Part shown: piece after piece, positions 1-9,614 of the stretch
Numbering within the stretch: position 1 is the stretch's first letter
Layout: the number at the start of each line of letters is the position of its first letter
Assembly (NCBI GenBank): GCA_903844825.1
Contig: CAIMVC010000043.1
Span: forward strand, 1-47,481
Length of the DNA: 47,481 nt
Direction: 5' to 3'
Origin: an uncultured Burkholderiales bacterium
GTDB taxonomy: Bacteria > Pseudomonadota > Gammaproteobacteria > Burkholderiales > Burkholderiaceae_C
The notes under the pieces: generated by a model
The model's input: only the letters and a program-made list of their open reading frames with translations
What the model was told of the DNA's origin: nothing
Database searches by the model: none
Translations under genes and position numbers: made by a program

Positions 1-369
1 ACCCTCAACGTCCTCGGCACCCCCCTGATGCCCTGCTCCTATGACCCGCTGACCGGCTACTTCCGGGACGGTTGCTGCGAAACCGATGAGAGCGACAGCG
101 GCTCTCACCTGATCTGCGCCCGCATGACGCCAGAGTTTCTGGCGTTTTCCGTGGCGCAGGGCAATGACCTGGTGACGCCGCGACCGGAGTGGCGTTTTGC
201 CGGCCTCAAGGCTGGCGACCGATGGTGCCTGTGCGCCATTCGCTGGCGCCAAGCCCTGCTGGCCGGTCTGGCTCCTCCTGTAATTTTGGAATGCACCCAC
301 CAGCGCGCCACTGAATTCGTGAGCCTGGAAGAGTTGCAGCGTCACGCTTTTGGCAGCGCTCGCCAGTAA
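1..369 (+). CDS. DUF2237 family protein (5' end outside window)
   Basis: Frame 1 is open from base 1 (TLNVLGTPLMPCSYDPLTGYFRDGCC...GDRWCLCAIRWRQAL), characteristic of DUF2237; stop TAA at 367-369. The ORF-track ATG at 28 is internal. Confidence 0.85.
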   Translation, partial: TLNVLGTPLMPCSYDPLTGYFRDGCCETDESDSGSHLICARMTPEFLAFSVAQGNDLVTPRPEWRFAGLKAGDRWCLCAIRWRQALLAGLAPPVILECTHQRATEFVSLEELQRHAFGSARQ

Positions 370-480
370 TGGCCTTCGCTGCGCCATCGCCTCGGTCGCA
401 GGGATTCGCTGGGCCGTAGCGAGAGCAGCAACATGAGCGAGGAAAGGCACTCGCTCGACTGCTACAATGCGAGGCTTCGC

Positions 481-570
481 GGAAAGGTGGATGAGCGGTT
501 TAAGTCACACGCCTGGAAAGCGTGCGTGGGGTTATACCCACCGCGGGTTCGAATCCCGCCCTTTCCGCCA
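481..570 (+). tRNA. tRNA-Ser (anticodon GGA)
   Basis: 7-bp acceptor GGAAAGG/CCTTTCC, anticodon arm CACGC-CTGGAAA-GCGTG, long variable arm GTGGG-GTTATA-CCCAC, T-arm GCGGG-TTCGAAT-CCCGC, encoded CCA. A TACAAT -10-like box lies just upstream (462-467). Confidence 0.95.
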
Positions 571-625
571 GAGTTACGTCAAGGTTGAATTTTTAGCCGT
601 CCCGTACGGCCTTAAAAACACCTCT

Positions 626-652
626 AAAAGCCCCTTGCACAGGGGCTTTTTT
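626..652 (+). terminator. Rho-independent terminator downstream of tRNA-Ser
   Basis: AAAAGCCCCTTGCACAGGGGCTTTTTT: GC stem AAAAGCCCC/GGGGCTTTT plus T-run. Confidence 0.85.
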
Positions 653-782
653 AATCCGTGCGCCCATCATGGTGTCCGGCTCCAACGGGCAGTTAGGCAG
701 CGACGGGCCTCAACAGATGCGTCGACCCATCAAAAAATGCCAGGCCGGCCGCGTTTGCGGCAGCCGGCTCCACTTTAATAAC

Positions 783-1748
783 TCACAGCTTGGCGCCAGA
801 GAGTTGCACGATCTCTTTCCATTTGACGCGCTCGGCGGCGGCAAAGGCGGCGGTCTCTTGCGGCGTTGAGGGCACCGCTCTGGCACCGATCTTGAGAAAG
901 CGCTCTTTGACCTCCGGCTGGCTCAAAATTTCTTGAATCGCTTTTGACAGCTGCGCCGTGATCGCTGCGGGCGTGCCGGGTGGCATGACAAAAGCGCCCC
1001 AGGACGTGATCACAAAATCGGGCAGGCCCACTTCCCCCATGGTCGGAATCTCGGGCAAGCTGTTCCAGCGATCCGAAGAGGTGACGGCCAGCGCTCTGGC
1101 TTTGCCAGCGCGAATTTGAGGCACCCAGCTCGCGACGTTATCAATCGCAAAGTCAACCGTTCCGGCAACGACTTCGATAGTGGCCGAACTCCTGAACGGC
1201 ACATGAACGCCTTTGACTCCGGTACGCTTGGCAAACAGCTCGCCCGCCAGATGCGGCGTGGTGCCCACCCCCGACGAGCTGAAAGTCACCCCTTTGGGCT
1301 GGTCTTTGCCCCAGGCGATGAACTCCTTCATGTTCTTGGCGGGGTGCTCGGCAGACACCACGACGACGTTGAAGTTCTCCCAAATTCGGGAGACATAGGT
1401 GAAATCCTTGGCCGGGTCATAGCCCACGTTGGCATACAAGAACTGGTTGATCGACAAGGTGCCGATGGTCGCCGACGCAATGGCATAACCGTCGGGCGGC
1501 GAGTTCATGACGTTGATCATGCCGATGTTGCCGCCCGCGCCGGTCTTGTTTTCGACCGGAAAGCTCTGGCTGAAATAGGCCTGCAGCTTTTCGCCCACCA
1601 CGCGGGTCAAGGTGTCCGATGCACCACCTGCGCCAAACAACACCACAATGCGCACCGGCTTGGCCGGCCAGGCGGCTTGGGCCATGACGCTCAGGCTACT
1701 CAGACCCCATGTGGCCGCGGCCCCTTTTAAGACTTCCCGACGCAACAT
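783..1748 (-). CDS. Tripartite tricarboxylate transporter (Bug/TctC family) substrate-binding protein
   Basis: Signal peptide then WPAKPVRIVVLFGAGGASDTLTR...NKTGAGGNIGMINV...PPDGYAIA, the Bug family pattern. Confidence 0.92.
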   Translation of the reverse strand: MLRREVLKGAAATWGLSSLSVMAQAAWPAKPVRIVVLFGAGGASDTLTRVVGEKLQAYFSQSFPVENKTGAGGNIGMINVMNSPPDGYAIASATIGTLSINQFLYANVGYDPAKDFTYVSRIWENFNVVVVSAEHPAKNMKEFIAWGKDQPKGVTFSSSGVGTTPHLAGELFAKRTGVKGVHVPFRSSATIEVVAGTVDFAIDNVASWVPQIRAGKARALAVTSSDRWNSLPEIPTMGEVGLPDFVITSWGAFVMPPGTPAAITAQLSKAIQEILSQPEVKERFLKIGARAVPSTPQETAAFAAAERVKWKEIVQLSGAKL

Positions 1749-2219
1749 ACGTGCTCTCCTGTGTTGAAAACTGGCTGATTGTTAGTTCGCAGACAAGCAA
1801 TCTTACTGGTAAGTATGTTTTTTGATCTAGTGAGTAACCCCGATCTTCATCCTAGGCCGAACAAGGTCGAGGCCGGGCGCGCCATCGGGTCTTTCATGGA
1901 TTCCTGCAGCCTGGGGCCTCGCAATAAAAGGCTTTTTTCTGCGTCGTGAGGGCTGCGTGGCAATCCACGGACCCGAATTGATGCGTTGCCAAGGGCACCC
2001 AACTCATGCCAGTCGAACTAAGTGACGAGTCGCAGCAGTCGACCACGTCCAGCCTGCGCCTGACGGCTGCGCCAGAACGCGCAATTGACCACCCACGGCG
2101 AGTCCAAGAACGCATAGGGTATGTACCGGGTATCTTGGCTTGCGCACCAGCGGCCTTCGCACAATAATTTTCAATGTAAAAAATCAATACGCGTTAATCC
2201 GAAATAACGCAAAAAACAT

Positions 2220-3233
2220 ATGACGCGATTCAAAAGCAGATTTCTTCTGATCCCTACGCTCTGCTTATTTCTGGCTGGATGCGCAGGAATCGCTGTCAGC
2301 CCGCCCGCAAACGACCCCATAACGCTGCGCGTGAATGTTTTCCGCAGTGCGACCAATATTCCCCTCTACATGGCTGAAGAAAAGGGCGCGTTCGCAAAAC
2401 GCAACCTCCGCCTTGAGTTGCAGTTCACCCCCAACTCCACTGAACAGCGCGCAGGTCTCGCCGCAGGCCGCAGCGACATTGCCCATACGGCGGCTGACAA
2501 TGCCGTGGCCATGGTTGAGGTGGCAAAGGTCGACGCCGTGATTGTGGGTGGCGGCGATAGCGGTCTTTTAGAACTCTTCGTGCGCCCAGAGATCAAAACG
2601 CTTGCCGACGTGCGCGGCAAAGTGATGGTGGTTGACGCGCCCAACACAGCTTACGCACTGCTTGCACGCAAGATTCTCAGGAACGCCGGCCTTGTTGACG
2701 GACGCGACTACCGCCTCGCGCCCATCGGCGGCACAGAAAGCCGAGTCAACGCCTTCTCGCAAAGTCCCGACAACGTGGTGGGAATGCTGAACCCGCCGTG
2801 GACCTTTATTGCGGAGAGTCGAGGCGCGCGTAGCTTCGGTAAAGCCAAAGATCTTTATGGGCCCTATCAGGCCATCGCACCGATCGTGATGCGCTCCTGG
2901 GCGCAGGCGAACAGCGGGGCGCTTGAGCGCTACCTCGCCGCCTACATTGAGGGTTGCCGTATGACCTTCGACCCGGCCAATCGCGCCGAGGTGATTGCAG
3001 TGCTTCGTAAGCGACTCGACCTGACCGAGGATGTTGCCAGGCGCAGCTACGAGGGCTTGATACTGCCGGGCTATGGTCTTTCGCGCGACTGCCGGTTTGA
3101 CATGGCGGGCTTTCGCAATGCGCTCGCCCTGCGGGCAGAAATTGAGGGGCAATGGGGCGGGGTGCCACCCGAGCCTGCCAAATATCTGGAGCTCGGATAC
3201 TTTGAGCGTGCGATGGTGTTTGCGTCTCCCTGA
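2220..3233 (+). CDS. ABC transporter substrate-binding lipoprotein (NMT1/SsuA-like)
   Basis: Lipobox LFLAGC; LRVNVFRSATNIPLYMAEEKGAFAKRNLRLELQFTPNSTEQRAGLAAGRSDIAHTAADN, typical of NMT1/THI5/aliphatic sulfonate SBPs. Confidence 0.85.
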   Translation: MTRFKSRFLLIPTLCLFLAGCAGIAVSPPANDPITLRVNVFRSATNIPLYMAEEKGAFAKRNLRLELQFTPNSTEQRAGLAAGRSDIAHTAADNAVAMVEVAKVDAVIVGGGDSGLLELFVRPEIKTLADVRGKVMVVDAPNTAYALLARKILRNAGLVDGRDYRLAPIGGTESRVNAFSQSPDNVVGMLNPPWTFIAESRGARSFGKAKDLYGPYQAIAPIVMRSWAQANSGALERYLAAYIEGCRMTFDPANRAEVIAVLRKRLDLTEDVARRSYEGLILPGYGLSRDCRFDMAGFRNALALRAEIEGQWGGVPPEPAKYLELGYFERAMVFASP

Positions 3234-3384
3234 CAACACAGAACTGGGGCAAGTCGCTGGCGACGTCACCATGGTGCGTCGGCCTGTCATGCGTGCGTTT
3301 GGGGACAAAAGCGACAGACGCAAGCAAGCCGTAGCGCGCCTCGCCACTGTCCCACCACCGTCATAAGCCGCCGTCGCTGCCTCG

Positions 3385-3410
3385 CCTCTCCCTCTCCCTC
3401 TCCCTCTCCT
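3385..3410. repeat. Hexanucleotide tandem repeat (CCTCTC)x4 plus partial
   Basis: CCTCTCCCTCTCCCTCTCCCTCTC read directly at 3385-3408. Confidence 0.95.
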
Positions 3411-3479
3411 TTTGCGCTCAGGCGCCATGGTGCCTGAGCAGACAGGGCGCGCGCAAGCCATCCTGCACAATGCGGGTCA

Positions 3480-4391
3480 ATGATTTCGCAAGCAACACCC
3501 GCCTCACGCCACCGACTGGCGCTCACCCTCTTGTGGATCACGCCGGCCATGTGGTCCGTCAACTACATCGTGGCCCGGATGGCTCCGGGGGTGGTTGCGC
3601 CGCACATGCTCGCCCTTGGCCGCTGGGCTTTGGCCGGTCTGATTCTGAGCATGGTGACACGCAAGGAACTCTGGCGCGAACGGCACAGCACTTTGCAGGC
3701 GGCCTGGCAGTATCTGGTGTTGGGCGCGCTGGGCATGCTGGTTTGCGGGGCCTGGGTCTACCTGGGAGCGCAAACCACCACCGCTCTGAACATCTCACTG
3801 ATTTATGCCGCCTCGCCAGTGCTGATTGCGCTGGGTGCTGTGCTGTGGCTGGATGAACGCTTTTCCTGGCGCCAGGGCCTGGGCGTGCTTGTCGCCATGA
3901 CGGGGGTGTTCCATGTGGTGGTCAAGGGTCAGTGGCTGTCACTGGCTCAGGTCCAGTGGACGGCGGGAGATGGCTGGATTGTGCTGGCCATGATCTCTTG
4001 GGCAGGCTATGCCCTGCTGCAAAAAAAATGGACCAGCCCACTCAGCGGCGCCGCGCGTCTGGCGGCCATTTGCCTGGGCGGGGTGGTCGTCCTTTTGCCT
4101 TTTGCCGTTTGGGAATCGCTTCAAAGCAACACCCCGCCCTGGAGCGCGCAGGCCACCGGTCTGGTGGTTGCCGCCGGCCTGGTGCCGGGCATAGGCGCCT
4201 ATTGGGCTTACGGGTTTTGCCAGCGCGTGCTGGGAGCCAGCCGGGTCGCCACCAGTTTGTACCTGTGCCCTTTGTACGGCGGCCTGGCCGCCTGGGTGGT
4301 GTTGGGCGAAGGCATGGGCTGGCACCATGTCATGGGTGCCAGCCTGATCCTGCCGGGGATTTACCTGGCAACGCGCAAAGCCACTGCATGA
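3480..4391 (+). CDS. DMT superfamily (EamA-type) transporter
   Basis: About 300 aa, ~10 TM segments, two EamA repeats (ITPAMWSVNYIVARMAPGVVAPHMLALGRWALAGLIL; GYALLQKKWTSPLSGAARLAAICLGGVV). Confidence 0.9.
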   Translation: MISQATPASRHRLALTLLWITPAMWSVNYIVARMAPGVVAPHMLALGRWALAGLILSMVTRKELWRERHSTLQAAWQYLVLGALGMLVCGAWVYLGAQTTTALNISLIYAASPVLIALGAVLWLDERFSWRQGLGVLVAMTGVFHVVVKGQWLSLAQVQWTAGDGWIVLAMISWAGYALLQKKWTSPLSGAARLAAICLGGVVVLLPFAVWESLQSNTPPWSAQATGLVVAAGLVPGIGAYWAYGFCQRVLGASRVATSLYLCPLYGGLAAWVVLGEGMGWHHVMGASLILPGIYLATRKATA

Positions 4392-4448
4392 AACGTGTAA
4401 CGGATCAGGCGGTGGCGCGTTGCGCGCATAGTTCCCCGGACGGTCGGC

Positions 4449-5501
4449 TTACTCCGGCAAAACGCCAAGTTCCCGAGTGATCTGCGACCAGCGCTGGTGC
4501 TCGTCCTTGAGGAAGGCTGCGACCTGATCGAGGCTCATGCCTGACTCCGCGACCGGGCCTGCCGAAAGTATTTTTGCGGCGACCTCCTTGTCGGCAGTGA
4601 CCGCGTTGAACTCCTGGTTCATGCGCTCGATCACGGGCCGCGGCGTGGCCGCCGGCGCCACCAGCGCAAACCAGCCACTCAGGTCAAAGCCCGAATAGGT
4701 TTCTGCCACCGCCGGGACCTGGTCCCAGCCAGCGACCCGCTTGGCTGTGGTCACGGCCAGCATTCTCAAGCGCCCCTGGCGCACCAGTTGCGCGGTCGAC
4801 GCGATATCTGCCACAACCGCGTCCACATGGCCACCAATGGCGTCTTGTACCGCCACGCTCACCGAAGCGTAAGGCGTGAGGTTGAACTCAGCCTTGGCTC
4901 GGGCATTGAGAAAGCGCGCAATCATCCCGCTGAAAGTACGTGGCCCTTCGTTACCCAGCGACACCTTTCCCGGCGTCGAGCGGGCGCGAGCGAGCAAGTC
5001 CTGGAGCGACTGCACGGGGGAGTCGGCGCGTACCAGCACGGCAAACGGGCTCTTGCCAACAAAGGCCACCGGAACAAAGTCCTTTTGCGGGTCGTAGGGC
5101 AAGGTTTTGAACAGGTAGCTGTTCGTGACCAGCGCGGCCGTGGTTGCAAAGTAGAAGGTGTAACCATCGGCCGCCGAGCGCGCAGCCGCCTGCGCACCGA
5201 TGACGTTTTGGCCGCCCGGCTTGTTGTCCATGACAAGTGGCTGGCCCAGACCTTTGGCCAGACGCTCACCGATGATTCGCGCCACGTTGTCCGGACCCGA
5301 GCCGGCCGGTTGTGACAACACGAAACGAACCGGCTTGTCAGGCCAGGCGGCAGCCGCGCCCTGCGCCCAGGCCGAAGGACCGGTCCACGCGGGCAGCACC
5401 GTCAGCGCGAGCGCGCCGCGCAGCAGCGTGCGCCGCGGCAGCGAGCCCTGGCCCAGGTCCTGGCCTTGGACCTGGAGAAATTTTTTTGTGGTGGGGTTCA
5501 T
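4449..5501 (-). CDS. Bug/TctC family tripartite tricarboxylate transporter substrate-binding protein
   Basis: WPDKPVRFVLSQPAGSGPDNVARIIGERLAKGLGQPLVMDNKPGGQNVIGAQAAARSAADGYTFYFAT. Confidence 0.92.
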   Translation of the reverse strand: MNPTTKKFLQVQGQDLGQGSLPRRTLLRGALALTVLPAWTGPSAWAQGAAAAWPDKPVRFVLSQPAGSGPDNVARIIGERLAKGLGQPLVMDNKPGGQNVIGAQAAARSAADGYTFYFATTAALVTNSYLFKTLPYDPQKDFVPVAFVGKSPFAVLVRADSPVQSLQDLLARARSTPGKVSLGNEGPRTFSGMIARFLNARAKAEFNLTPYASVSVAVQDAIGGHVDAVVADIASTAQLVRQGRLRMLAVTTAKRVAGWDQVPAVAETYSGFDLSGWFALVAPAATPRPVIERMNQEFNAVTADKEVAAKILSAGPVAESGMSLDQVAAFLKDEHQRWSQITRELGVLPE

Positions 5502-5567
5502 GCTTGTCTCCTTGTTGATTGAGTCGGGCCGGTCGGCATTGCCAGCGATTGCGTTTGCGTTGACCTA

Positions 5568-7133
5568 TCAGCGTTCACGGCCGATGAAAGCGCTCATTTG
5601 AGCCAGTTGCGCATCGAGTTCATCGACCGAGCCGCTGACGCCAAACACATAGTGATCCGGGCGAACCAGCGCTGCCGCTGCCTGGTGCCGAGCCATCCAG
5701 CTGGCGACCACGCCATCGGCCTCGGTCCAATCGGGCTGGGCCAGATCAATGAGCGTGAGCCCTGCCCTGCCGGCAACTGCGTTGGCATGCGCACGCAGCG
5801 CATCGACGACGCCTCCGGCCAGCACCAGACGCCAGCCGCAACCGGCGAGGCGGTCGAGCCGTTGCTTGCCGGTCGGCCGCAGGATCCAGGGTTGGGGAAA
5901 CAAGGTGCCATGCGCCGGGTGGGTCGGCGTTGCCAGGCAGGCCGAGGCATCCTCACTGTTGCCAATGGGCGGCTGCACATCCTGCCTTGGCGTGGCTTGT
6001 ACCTGCCCGCCAGCCTGGCTGAGCAGTTGCTGGTCGCGCGCCCGGGCGGCGGCCAGGTCGCGCTCACCGATCAACTGGCCAATGTGCTTGATGCGGCGTG
6101 TCAGTTCGGTCACATGCGTCTTGCGTTCGGGGGTGTAGGTGTCGAGCAAACTGTCGCTCGCCTGCTCGCGCAGCACAGCGTGAAGCTTCCAGCACAAATT
6201 GGCCACGTCGCGCAGGCCCTGGCACATGCCCTGCCCCAAAAACGGCGGCTGCTGGTGGGCGGCATCGCCCGCTAAAAACACCCTGCCCGAGCGCCAGCGC
6301 TGCGCCACCAGCGCATGAAACCGATAGCTGGCCTGGCGCCAAAGCGTGGCGTCGGCGGGCGAAATCCAGCGCGCCAGCAAGGCCCAGGTGCCCTCCGGGG
6401 TGGCCAGATGCTGGGGGTCTTCGCCTTCATTGATTGAAATCTCCCAGCGCCTGTGCCGGCCTGGCCCGATCAGATAGGAGCACGGCCGCTCGGGCTCGCA
6501 GTACTGCACGCTCACCTGCGGCAACTTGGCCAGGCCCTGATCATTGACCAGCACGTCCACCACCAGCCAGGGCTCGTCGAAACCGAGGTCCTGCAGGGGC
6601 AGGTTCAGCAAACTCCGTACGGTGCTGGAGGCGCCATCGCAAGCGATCACGTAGCGCGCATGGACTTCGGACTGAATGCCATCATCAGCGCGAAGACTCA
6701 GGGTGGCGCGTTCGTCGGACTGCGTCAGCGCGGTCAAGGTCTGACCCAGGGCCAGCGTCACGCTGCCCAGAGTGGCCACATGCGCCCTGAGCACGCGCTC
6801 CACGGGCGGCTGCGAAAAAACCACCGAGGGATGGTGGGCCAGGGGGTAAGGCGGCTTGACGGTCGACATGCACTTGATCAGCTCGCCACCGACGCCAAAA
6901 TAGTGGGAGTCGGTAAACGGCTCCATGTAGGGCGCCACCGCCTCGTCCACCCCGAGCTCCTGAAAAAGCCGCAAGATTTCGTGGTCCAGGGCGATGGCGC
7001 GAGGCTTGTCATAGACCGCGTGGAGCCGGTCGCAGACGAAGGTGGAAATCCCGCGGCGGCCCAGCAAGCCAGCGGCCACAACGCCGGCCGGGCCAAAGCC
7101 CACGATCGCCACTTCGTAGATCGGCTGCACCAT
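5568..7133 (-). CDS. FAD-dependent aromatic hydroxylase (MhpA-like, 3-(3-hydroxyphenyl)propionate hydroxylase family)
   Basis: MVQPIYEVAIVGFGPAGVVAAGLLGRRGISTFVCDR (FAD GxGxxG), VFLAGDAAHQQPPFLGQGMCQGLRDVANLCWKL. Start ATG at 7133 overlaps the stop of the upstream gene by 1 nt; the ORF track start at 7295 is upstream and unsupported. Confidence 0.88.
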   Translation of the reverse strand: MVQPIYEVAIVGFGPAGVVAAGLLGRRGISTFVCDRLHAVYDKPRAIALDHEILRLFQELGVDEAVAPYMEPFTDSHYFGVGGELIKCMSTVKPPYPLAHHPSVVFSQPPVERVLRAHVATLGSVTLALGQTLTALTQSDERATLSLRADDGIQSEVHARYVIACDGASSTVRSLLNLPLQDLGFDEPWLVVDVLVNDQGLAKLPQVSVQYCEPERPCSYLIGPGRHRRWEISINEGEDPQHLATPEGTWALLARWISPADATLWRQASYRFHALVAQRWRSGRVFLAGDAAHQQPPFLGQGMCQGLRDVANLCWKLHAVLREQASDSLLDTYTPERKTHVTELTRRIKHIGQLIGERDLAAARARDQQLLSQAGGQVQATPRQDVQPPIGNSEDASACLATPTHPAHGTLFPQPWILRPTGKQRLDRLAGCGWRLVLAGGVVDALRAHANAVAGRAGLTLIDLAQPDWTEADGVVASWMARHQAAAALVRPDHYVFGVSGSVDELDAQLAQMSAFIGRER

Positions 7134-7996
7134 CAGGCGGCCTCGTCCTCGATGAGGTTGCTGAGCACGCCAATCTGATCGATCTCGATCTCGATGGTGT
7201 CGCCATGCTTCATCCACACGGGCGGCGTGCGGGCCTGACCGACACCGGCCGGCGTGCCCATGATGATCACGTCGCCGGGCTCGAGCGTCATGCACTCGGT
7301 GACGAGCATGATGGTCTCGGCCACACCCCAGATCATGTCGCGCGTATTGGCGTCCTGCATGATCTGACCGTTCAGCCGCGACTGAATGCGCAGCTCGCTC
7401 GCCCCTGCTGGCAGCTCATCGGCAGTGACCAGGACCGGGCCAAAGCCGCCGGTGCGGTCGAAGTTCTTGCCAATGCTCCACTGCGGCGTTTTCTTTTGAT
7501 AGTCGCGCACTGACATGTCGTTAAAGCAGCTGTAGCCAAAGACCGCGTCCAGCGCGTTGTCCAGGCTGGCGTGCTTGGTGCGCTGACCAATCACCACGGC
7601 CAGCTCAGCCTCGTAGTCAAAGCGGCTGGAGACTTTGGGACGCAGCGCCTTGGCGCCGGGCGCCAGCAAAGACGATGCCGTGCGCATAAAAAACCAGGGG
7701 TACTCGGGCTTGTCGCGCCCGCCCTCTTTGGCGTGGTCAAAGTAGTTCAGGCCCAGGCAGATAATCTTGCCGGGCTCGGGCAGCAAGGGCGAGAGTTCAA
7801 GGCCGGCCAAGGGCAGCCGCGGTGCCGAGGAGGCCGCCGCCGCGCGGGCCGCAGCCATCAGGTCAACGCCCGAGCGCAGGTTGGCACGCAGGTCACTGCT
7901 GAGTTGGGGCTGAGCTTGTTGCAGGTCGATCACCTCGGCACCAAGCACCAGGCCCAGACGGTCTTGCCCGAGGTGGCGAAAAGTGGTCAAACGCAT
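7133..7996 (-). CDS. Fumarylacetoacetate hydrolase (FAH) family protein
   Basis: KIICLGLNYFDHAKEGGRDKPEYPWFFMRTASSL...RFDYEAELAVVIGQRTK...GTPAGVGQARTPPVWMKHGDTIEIEIDQIGVLSN. Confidence 0.92.
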   Translation of the reverse strand: MRLTTFRHLGQDRLGLVLGAEVIDLQQAQPQLSSDLRANLRSGVDLMAAARAAAASSAPRLPLAGLELSPLLPEPGKIICLGLNYFDHAKEGGRDKPEYPWFFMRTASSLLAPGAKALRPKVSSRFDYEAELAVVIGQRTKHASLDNALDAVFGYSCFNDMSVRDYQKKTPQWSIGKNFDRTGGFGPVLVTADELPAGASELRIQSRLNGQIMQDANTRDMIWGVAETIMLVTECMTLEPGDVIIMGTPAGVGQARTPPVWMKHGDTIEIEIDQIGVLSNLIEDEAA

Positions 7997-8090
7997 GGGG
8001 CATCCTTTAAGAATAAAAAATTAGAAAATGCTCTGGCCGCGCCGGCAGGCCCGCAGCCCTACAGTCAGCGCACCGGCAGCCACCAGCCCA

Positions 8091-9008
8091 TCAGCCGGCC
8101 GGGTCTGCGTCAACAAAGCGCACCGTGCGCTGCGCCTCCTTGAGCCGCCCGCTTGGGGGCTGCGAAATTCCCCACCGGTCCACGCGCCCTGGCGGCCAAG
8201 TCCAGTCGCCGGGTTGACCGGTGACGTAGCTATCGTCGATCTGCTCGACATCGGCGGTGTACTCGACCACCACATCGAAAGGGCCGACGAAGTAGTTAAA
8301 GACGTTGTTGCCAGGGCCATGCCGGCCCGGTCCCCATTCAATGCCGTAACCGGCATCGCGCATGCGGCCACCGCCGCGCATGACGGCGTCAATATCGGAC
8401 ATCACGAAGGCGATGTGGTTCAGCGCGTCGTTGTCGGTGATGCCCACGGCGATGCTGTGGTGGTCGCTGTTGCAGCGCATGAAGGCCATGATGCGAGTTT
8501 TGTCGGACAGCGAGAAGTCCAGCGCGGAGGCCAGAAAAGCCTGCGTCGCCTCAACGTCATGGCTATTGAGCACCGCATGCGCCAGGCGAATCGGTGCGTC
8601 GGGGCGCGGCGTGGTGTCGGTATGCTGCGCATCCCCGAAAACAAGTTGAAAAATCCGCCCGTGCGGATCAGCAACAGTCACAGCCGTTCCGCCCCCAGGC
8701 TCCTGCAACGGCCCGGGCGCACTCAAGACACGGCCACCCGCGGCCACCGCAGCGACCGCCACCAGGTCGAGCGCCTGGCGGCTGCGCGCGCGCAGAGTGA
8801 CATGACGAATTTGCGCTGCGCCAGCGCGCTGATGCAAGGCCAGCACGTGGTGATCGGCACCAGTGGCGCGCAGGTACAGCGCCTGATCCTGGCGGGCGAC
8901 CACACTTAAGCCCCAGATGCGCGTAAAAAAGTCCTCCGCCAGCACCAGGTCTGGCACATTCAGCGCCACACTGCGCAGCGCGCTGACAAGGCTGGAGGCG
9001 TGACTCAT
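8091..9008 (-). CDS. Two-domain VOC family / type I extradiol ring-cleavage dioxygenase
   Basis: Two vicinal-oxygen-chelate repeats; putative Fe(II) ligands in RLAHAVLNSHDVEAT (H), ALNHIAFVMSDID (H), FDVVVEYTADVEQID (E). ATG start chosen at 9008 (MSHASSLVSALRSVALNVPDL). Confidence 0.85.
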   Translation of the reverse strand: MSHASSLVSALRSVALNVPDLVLAEDFFTRIWGLSVVARQDQALYLRATGADHHVLALHQRAGAAQIRHVTLRARSRQALDLVAVAAVAAGGRVLSAPGPLQEPGGGTAVTVADPHGRIFQLVFGDAQHTDTTPRPDAPIRLAHAVLNSHDVEATQAFLASALDFSLSDKTRIMAFMRCNSDHHSIAVGITDNDALNHIAFVMSDIDAVMRGGGRMRDAGYGIEWGPGRHGPGNNVFNYFVGPFDVVVEYTADVEQIDDSYVTGQPGDWTWPPGRVDRWGISQPPSGRLKEAQRTVRFVDADPAG

Positions 9009-9048
9009 GCTCGGCTCCGGGTCACAGGCAGGTTGATGAAGGCGGTAC

Positions 9049-9471
9049 TCATCCCGCGACCAGGCCCGCGGCCTCCACACCCGCGATACAAATCGCTTCG
9101 TCTTCATCCCCGGTCCCGCCGCTGGCGCCGACGGCGCCCAGGATTTCACCGGCCGCGTTCTTGATCAGCACGGCACCGGTTTGAGGCAGAAATTTGCCGC
9201 CCGCTGTGGCCGCGAGTGTGGTGAAAAAATTCGGGTTGTCTTTAGCGCGTCCGGCCAGCACCCGGCTCGACGCGCCCATGCCAACAGCCGCCCAGGCCTT
9301 GCCGGTGGCAATGTCGAGGCGAAACATGCTGGCGCCGTCCTCGCGCTGAGCCGACTTCTGGTGCCCCGCGTCGTCGATCACGACCACCCCCATCGGTTTG
9401 TAGCCGGCCTTGGCCGAATGGATCAGCGCCGCAGCGATGATGGTGTTGGCTTGTTGCAGGCTCAGGCCCAT
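9049..9471 (-). CDS. GlcG/HbpS family (DUF336) heme-binding-like protein
   Basis: MGLSLQQANTIIAAALIHSAKAGYKPMGVVVIDDAGHQKSAQREDGASMFRLDIATGKAWAAVGMG; typical HbpS-like. Confidence 0.85.
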   Translation of the reverse strand: MGLSLQQANTIIAAALIHSAKAGYKPMGVVVIDDAGHQKSAQREDGASMFRLDIATGKAWAAVGMGASSRVLAGRAKDNPNFFTTLAATAGGKFLPQTGAVLIKNAAGEILGAVGASGGTGDEDEAICIAGVEAAGLVAG

Positions 9472-9614
9472 GAGGTGGTCTCCAATTAAGTTGTGTACAA
9501 CGCTAGCAGCGCTCGCCGCTGAGCGGGCCCCGTCCGAGCGTTCGGCCCGACGCTTCGGCACGCAGTTTAGAGGCCATCACTTCGTTTATCCAGTCGATTC
9601 CATGGATAAATACA

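Noticed and set aside
467-778. 103-aa ORF on + strand
   Set aside because: Runs through tRNA-Ser and its terminator; no protein-like features.
1894-2187. 97-aa minus-strand ORF in the intergenic region
   Set aside because: No recognisable motif, no ribosome-binding site seen; likely non-coding.
2568-3470. 300-aa minus-strand ORF and its GRGRGRGE/GEGEGEGE repeats
   Set aside because: Antisense to the SBP lipoprotein; the peptide repeats are just translation of the CCTCTC SSR.
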